In this document: positions 60,208 through 64,000 of the stretch, piece by piece
Position numbering within the stretch: the stretch's first letter is position 1
Layout: every line of letters begins with the position of its first letter
Assembly: GCF_013520985.1 (NCBI RefSeq)
Contig: NZ_JACDTY010000022.1
Location: 1 to 64,000, forward strand
DNA: 64,000 bases
Direction: 5' to 3'
Source of the DNA: Mesorhizobium neociceri
GTDB taxonomy: Bacteria; Pseudomonadota; Alphaproteobacteria; Rhizobiales; Rhizobiaceae
Notes under the pieces: generated by a model
What the model was told of the DNA's origin: nothing
What the model saw: only the letters and a program-made list of their open reading frames with translations
Database searches by the model: none
Made by a program: the position numbers and the translations under genes

Positions 60208-61385
60208 CCGTCGCCGTTGACTTCAAAAATGTCGATATCGTCTTCGGTTCCGATCAGGCCGGCTCGCTGGCGCTGATCGACGGCGGCGCCACGCGCGCCG
60301 AAATTCTTGAAAAGACCGGCAATGTGCTGGGCTGTGCCGGGGCCAGCCTGACCGTGCACGAGGGCGAGATATCGGTGCTGATGGGCCTGTCGGGCTCGGG
60401 CAAGTCGACGCTGCTGCGGGCCGTCAACCGGCTCAACGTGGTGTCGCGCGGCCAGGTGCTGGTCAAGGACGGCGACAACATCGTCGATGTCGTAACCTGC
60501 GATCAGGCGACGCTGCGGCGGCTGCGCCAGAAGCAGGTGGCGATGGTATTCCAGCAGTTCGGCCTGCTGCCATGGCGCACGGTCGAGGAAAATGTCGGCC
60601 TCGGCCTCGAACTCGCCGGCGTGCCGGAGCAAGAGCGCAAGGAGCGCGTGAAAAAGCAGCTCGAACTGGTCCACCTCGACCAGTGGTCGAAGAAATACGC
60701 GCATGAACTGTCCGGCGGCATGCAGCAGCGCGTCGGCCTGGCGCGCGCCTTCGCCACCGAGGCGCCGATCCTGCTGATGGACGAGCCATTCTCGGCGCTC
60801 GATCCGCTGATCCGCACCAAGCTGCAGGACGAGTTGCTGCAGCTGCAGGCGGAGTTGAAGAAGACCATCATCTTCGTCAGCCACGATCTCGAGGAGGCGC
60901 TGAAGATCGGCACCCACATCACCATCATGGAGGGCGGGCGCATTGTGCAGACCGGGGCGCCGGAAGACATCGTGCTCAAGCCCGCCAACGACTATGTCCG
61001 CGACTTCATCGCCAATGTGAACCCGCTCTCGGTGCTGACCGCCTGGAATGTCATGCGCGACAGCCGCGACCTTGAGCATGGCGATAACGGCTGGGTGTGG
61101 CTCGACCGGCGCAAGACGACGCGCTTCAAGATCGACGATCACGGGCTGGTGGCGGCGGCCGAGCGCGACGGCAAGCCGGCGGTGTGGGTGTCGTGCGCCG
61201 ATGTCGAGGCCCAGCCGGAGGAGACGGCGCAGGTGTTCTGGGCCAACCCCGGCACCTCGCTGAAGACAGTGATGCTGGCCATGCACCGCTCGCAGACGGC
61301 ACCGGTGGCGCTGTTCGATGACCAGTCGCGCTTCGTCGGCGCCATCGGCATACGCGACGTGCTGAGCGCGGTGCTGCGGCGGTAG
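60204..61385 (+). CDS. choV: Choline ABC transporter, ATP-binding protein
   Basis: 393 residues. Walker A GLSGSGKSTLL, Q-loop MVFQQFGLLPW, signature LSGGMQQRVGLARAF, Walker B ILLMDEPFSALD, H-loop FVSHDLEEA. The C-terminal extension after about residue 285 is like the regulatory (CBS-type) domain of ProV and OpuAA, which sense osmolarity in those. Completes choXWV. Confidence 0.95.
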   Translation: MTVAVDFKNVDIVFGSDQAGSLALIDGGATRAEILEKTGNVLGCAGASLTVHEGEISVLMGLSGSGKSTLLRAVNRLNVVSRGQVLVKDGDNIVDVVTCDQATLRRLRQKQVAMVFQQFGLLPWRTVEENVGLGLELAGVPEQERKERVKKQLELVHLDQWSKKYAHELSGGMQQRVGLARAFATEAPILLMDEPFSALDPLIRTKLQDELLQLQAELKKTIIFVSHDLEEALKIGTHITIMEGGRIVQTGAPEDIVLKPANDYVRDFIANVNPLSVLTAWNVMRDSRDLEHGDNGWVWLDRRKTTRFKIDDHGLVAAAERDGKPAVWVSCADVEAQPEETAQVFWANPGTSLKTVMLAMHRSQTAPVALFDDQSRFVGAIGIRDVLSAVLRR

Positions 61386-61433
61386 AGCCAACGCGGGTCC
61401 TTCAGGACCATCGACCATCAAGGACAAGGCGCT

Positions 61434-61724
61434 TTGCGGCGGATTTGGAATTGGTTGTCTAACCCGCGGGCGGCGCAAGCAGCGCTCGGCCTGCTGCTTG
61501 TGATTGCGGCGCGGTCGATCCTGGAGTTCTTCAGGATCGGCGGGGCCATAGGTTTGCCGCTGAACACGGAACAGGCCTTCTACATAGAAGGCGGGCTTGC
61601 GGCGGTGATTGCCGCGTTGGTGGTTCTTGTCCTGCACGCATCGGGACGGCACGGCTGGGCGACGCTGTTCTGCGTTGCGGTAATCTTTGCCCTGCTGGCG
61701 TGGAAGATCACCGTCATCCGCTGA
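61434..61724 (+). CDS. Small two- or three-helix membrane protein, unknown
   Basis: 96 residues from TTG 61434, with AAGGACAAGG ahead. Hydrophobic stretches LGLLLVIAARSILEF, YIEGGLAAVIAALVVLVLHA and LFCVAVIFALLAWKITVI. Lies 48 bases after choV on the same strand. No family recognised; the TTG start lowers confidence. Confidence 0.5.
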   Translation: MRRIWNWLSNPRAAQAALGLLLVIAARSILEFFRIGGAIGLPLNTEQAFYIEGGLAAVIAALVVLVLHASGRHGWATLFCVAVIFALLAWKITVIR

Positions 61725-61762
61725 AATCAGACTGGAAGAAATCCTAGTCAGCCGCGCTTGCT

Positions 61763-63805
61763 TCAATTCAGCCCGATGCGTTTGGCGCCGAGCTTGAACA
61801 GGACTGTTGCATCCGGGTCGAAGCGGAAGGTGTCGATGAAGTCATCGGCGCAATAGCCCGGAAGCGTCTTGCGGATGGCGGCGGCGAAGTTTTTCGCCTC
61901 GTCCAGCCGCCCCGCCAGCGCCAGACAGTGGGCGGCGATCGACAGGATGATGACATGGGCGTTGGGGCGCGCGGCCGCCTTCAGCGCCCAATCGGCAGCT
62001 TCATCGAACTGGCCGAGGCGGACATGGGCCATGGCGCGCGCGCCAAGCATGCCGAACAGCATTGGATCGAACGGCGACAGATGGCGCGAATGGTCCGATG
62101 ATCCGATCGCGGCTTGCGGGTCGCCCGACTGCGAATGCACGAAGGACAGCGCATAGTGGCCGAGCGCGAAGTTCGGGCTGAGGTCGACAGCTCTTTGCAA
62201 TTCGAGCAGGGATGCGTCGCCTTCGCCGCGCAGCCACAGCGCCCGGCCCATCGCCCAGTGTGCTGCCGGATTGTGATCGTCGACCAAAAGGCTATGGCCG
62301 GCTGCTTCGTAGGCGAGCGCGCTGTCCTGGTCGCGGTCGCCCCAGCGCTGGAAGGCGCTCTGCCAATGGGTGAAGGATAGGCCGGCATAGGCGCGGGTGA
62401 AGGTCGGATCCTGGCTCACGGCCATGCCGAAGAAACGCCGGGCGAGGTCATTCTCGCCGCGGGTGAAGCGATACATATGCCAGAGACCGCGATGGTAGGC
62501 CTCCCAGGCATTGAGCGAATTGGGCGCCTTCAGCATGGCGCGGTTGCGCTCGACCGTCTCGATCTCGGATGAGATCGAGGCCACGATGCTGTTGCCGATA
62601 TCGTCGAGCACGGAAAAGATGTCGTCGGGCTTGCGCTCGAAGGTCTCGGCCCAGACGATCCTGGCCGTGCGCACCTCGACGAGCTCGACGGTGACGATCA
62701 GGCGACCCGTCGTGCTGCGCACCGTACCGGTGGCGACATAGTCGACATTCAGCCGGCGACCGGCTTCTTCCGGCGCGCTGTTTTTCTCGGCCATGGCGAA
62801 GACCGAGCCACGGGCGATGACGAAGAAATCCCTGAGCTTGGCCAGGCGGGTGATGATGTCGTGGGTAAAGCCATCGGCCAGCCCGCCGCGAATGCCACTG
62901 TTGGCGTCTTCGGCGAACGGCATCACGGCCAGCGAAGCCTTGTGCGGTGTCGAGGCTTCGGTTTCCGCGAGCGTGATCGGCGCCTGGTTCGCAGCGGCCG
63001 CTGTAACCGGCTGTGCCGGCAAAGTCGCGCAGTGACGTTCCGCGCGAATGGCCAGCCACGCGTGGCGCACCGGGCTGAAATCCAACTCCTCCGACTGAAA
63101 GAGTTGTGCTGCGGACGCCAGATGGTTTTCACAGGCGCCGAACTGGCCGCGCCGCGCCAGCCTTGTCAGAAGGGCGATGTGGACCCGGCTGTCGAACGGG
63201 GTCAGCTCCAGCCATTTTTCGAGGTGGGCGGACGTGTCGTCACTATCGGCAGGGAGCGTCTTGACCAGGTATTCCAGGATGGCCGCGTGGCAGGAGCCGA
63301 AACGGCGGCGCTGGGCGGTCAGCCAGTTGTTGAAGAGCGGGCTGCGGTCGATCTCCAGCCCCTCGAGGAAATCGCCGACGAAAAGGCGGGAGAGCGCCTG
63401 CAGCCGCGCTGGCTCGAGCGCTTCTATACCCGCGGCAGCCGCCGATGCGACATCCAGCACGTCGACCGAGACGCCGTCGAGATCGAGCGCAATCGTATCA
63501 TCAGCGGTTTCGATCCTGCGGCGGCCCGGTTCGTCGAGAACGGCCCGCAGTTTGCTGAGGCACCAGCGCAGCTCGCCCCTGGGGTCATTTGGAACATCCC
63601 ACAGCAATTCGCATAGCTTGCCACGTCCGACCGGGTGGGGCGCCAGGGCCAGATAGGCCAGCATTGCGCGCAGCTTGCGCGATGCTGGCAAGACCACCGG
63701 GACGCCGTTGCGCACGATCGCCAGCGGCCCAAACAGGCGTACGCTAAGGCCTTGATGGCTGCTCGTCAGGTTCGATTCCACGCCAGATACCACGCCTGCT
63801 CCCAC
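61763..63805 (-). CDS. SARP/BTAD-type regulator with TolB-like and TPR domains
   Basis: 680 residues. N-terminal OmpR-like winged HTH (LSVRLFGPLAIVRNGVPVVLPASRKLRAMLAYLAL, about 20-110) and BTAD helices (to about 260), then a TolB-N-like domain (ADGFTHDIITRLAKLRDFFVI, LNVDYVATGTVRS, about 295-420) and C-terminal TPRs (GLWHMYRFTRGENDLARRFF, AVDLSPNFALGHYALSFVHS). No membrane helix. Such regulators are common in Mesorhizobium and often called adenylate cyclase. Target unknown; may control the gene starting at 63994. Confidence 0.85.
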   Translation of the reverse strand: MGAGVVSGVESNLTSSHQGLSVRLFGPLAIVRNGVPVVLPASRKLRAMLAYLALAPHPVGRGKLCELLWDVPNDPRGELRWCLSKLRAVLDEPGRRRIETADDTIALDLDGVSVDVLDVASAAAAGIEALEPARLQALSRLFVGDFLEGLEIDRSPLFNNWLTAQRRRFGSCHAAILEYLVKTLPADSDDTSAHLEKWLELTPFDSRVHIALLTRLARRGQFGACENHLASAAQLFQSEELDFSPVRHAWLAIRAERHCATLPAQPVTAAAANQAPITLAETEASTPHKASLAVMPFAEDANSGIRGGLADGFTHDIITRLAKLRDFFVIARGSVFAMAEKNSAPEEAGRRLNVDYVATGTVRSTTGRLIVTVELVEVRTARIVWAETFERKPDDIFSVLDDIGNSIVASISSEIETVERNRAMLKAPNSLNAWEAYHRGLWHMYRFTRGENDLARRFFGMAVSQDPTFTRAYAGLSFTHWQSAFQRWGDRDQDSALAYEAAGHSLLVDDHNPAAHWAMGRALWLRGEGDASLLELQRAVDLSPNFALGHYALSFVHSQSGDPQAAIGSSDHSRHLSPFDPMLFGMLGARAMAHVRLGQFDEAADWALKAAARPNAHVIILSIAAHCLALAGRLDEAKNFAAAIRKTLPGYCADDFIDTFRFDPDATVLFKLGAKRIGLN

Positions 63806-63993
63806 GCTGGCCCGCCGGCCCCCGCTTTATCACCGACCACGACAAAGTGCGCCGGCTCGCAAAAATTGCGCGCCGAATGTGGTGTTTCCCACATTGCGGC
63901 ACGTCAAGGACCTGTAGTGCGGCAAGGTGTCGAAACCTCGTCGCCCAAACCGCCGGTTTGTAACCGGCCCGTGAGCAAAACCAGGAGTTATCC

Positions 63994-64000
63994 ATGTTGC
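63994..64000 (+). CDS. Start of a gene cut by the right edge
   Basis: ATG at 63994 preceded by AGGAG (63983-63987) at 6-base spacing. Only ATG TTG C is visible. The 63806-63993 gap holds no other gene and is the divergent promoter region with the SARP-type regulator, so the new gene may be its target. Confidence 0.45.

Noticed and set aside
1..64000. tRNA, rRNA, CRISPR arrays, prophage
   Set aside because: No regularly spaced repeats, no cloverleaf-like or conserved RNA sequence, and no phage structural genes were seen by eye. A tRNAscan or CRISPR search would settle this.

Overview
The window looks like chromosomal DNA of a Mesorhizobium or a close relative (Hyphomicrobiales, alphaproteobacteria). 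The evidence is the high GC content, a sciP-fliJ-ctrA-chpT-eipA cell-cycle block, a fused anthranilate synthase behind a Trp-rich leader peptide, a choXWV choline transporter, and several dispersed palindromic repeats. I saw no tRNA, rRNA, CRISPR array or prophage. The only mobile-element trace is the start of an IS110-type transposase at the left edge.

Layout. 1-220: IS110-like transposase start and a piece of a dispersed repeat. 221-9909: mnmA, the CtrA module (sciP, fliJ, ctrA, a single-domain receiver, chpT, eipA), two membrane/coiled-coil unknowns and a SpoU methyltransferase, with an oxidoreductase/HxlR pair inserted. 9964-20607: ArsR regulator, a PPOx-CaiB-SDR operon, and mixed enzymes and regulators. 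20736-22749: leuA with its leader peptide. 22895-25137: ATP-grasp ligase, esterase and a broken NTF2-like gene in one tight operon. 25157-33553: a divergent SAH-hydrolase paralogue with an IclR regulator, an MFS/LysR pair, and an SDR/AbrB/monooxygenase/DsrE cluster. 33651-38306: a secreted protein with a duplicated domain, a cation exporter, and trpE(G) with trpL. 38460-46195: catabolic enzymes, transporters and regulators. 46261-47940: fhs. 48345-55294: a five-gene locus of unknown function around an AAA+ ATPase. 55616-57899: cytochrome c, glycosyltransferase, thymidine kinase. 58281-61385: choXWV. 61763-63805: a SARP/TolB-N/TPR regulator. A new gene starts at the right edge.

How it fits together. 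The CtrA phosphorelay (ChpT to CtrA, antagonised by SciP) sits with likely targets (fliJ, eipA). Near-consensus CtrA boxes lie ahead of sciP and eipA, and a perfect TTAA-N7-TTAAC box lies ahead of an otherwise unknown membrane-protein gene at 17168-17785. Two amino-acid pathways (Leu, Trp) carry ribosome-mediated attenuators. The best candidates for undescribed biology are the AAA+ ATPase locus (48345-55294) and the ATP-grasp/esterase pair (22895-24842).
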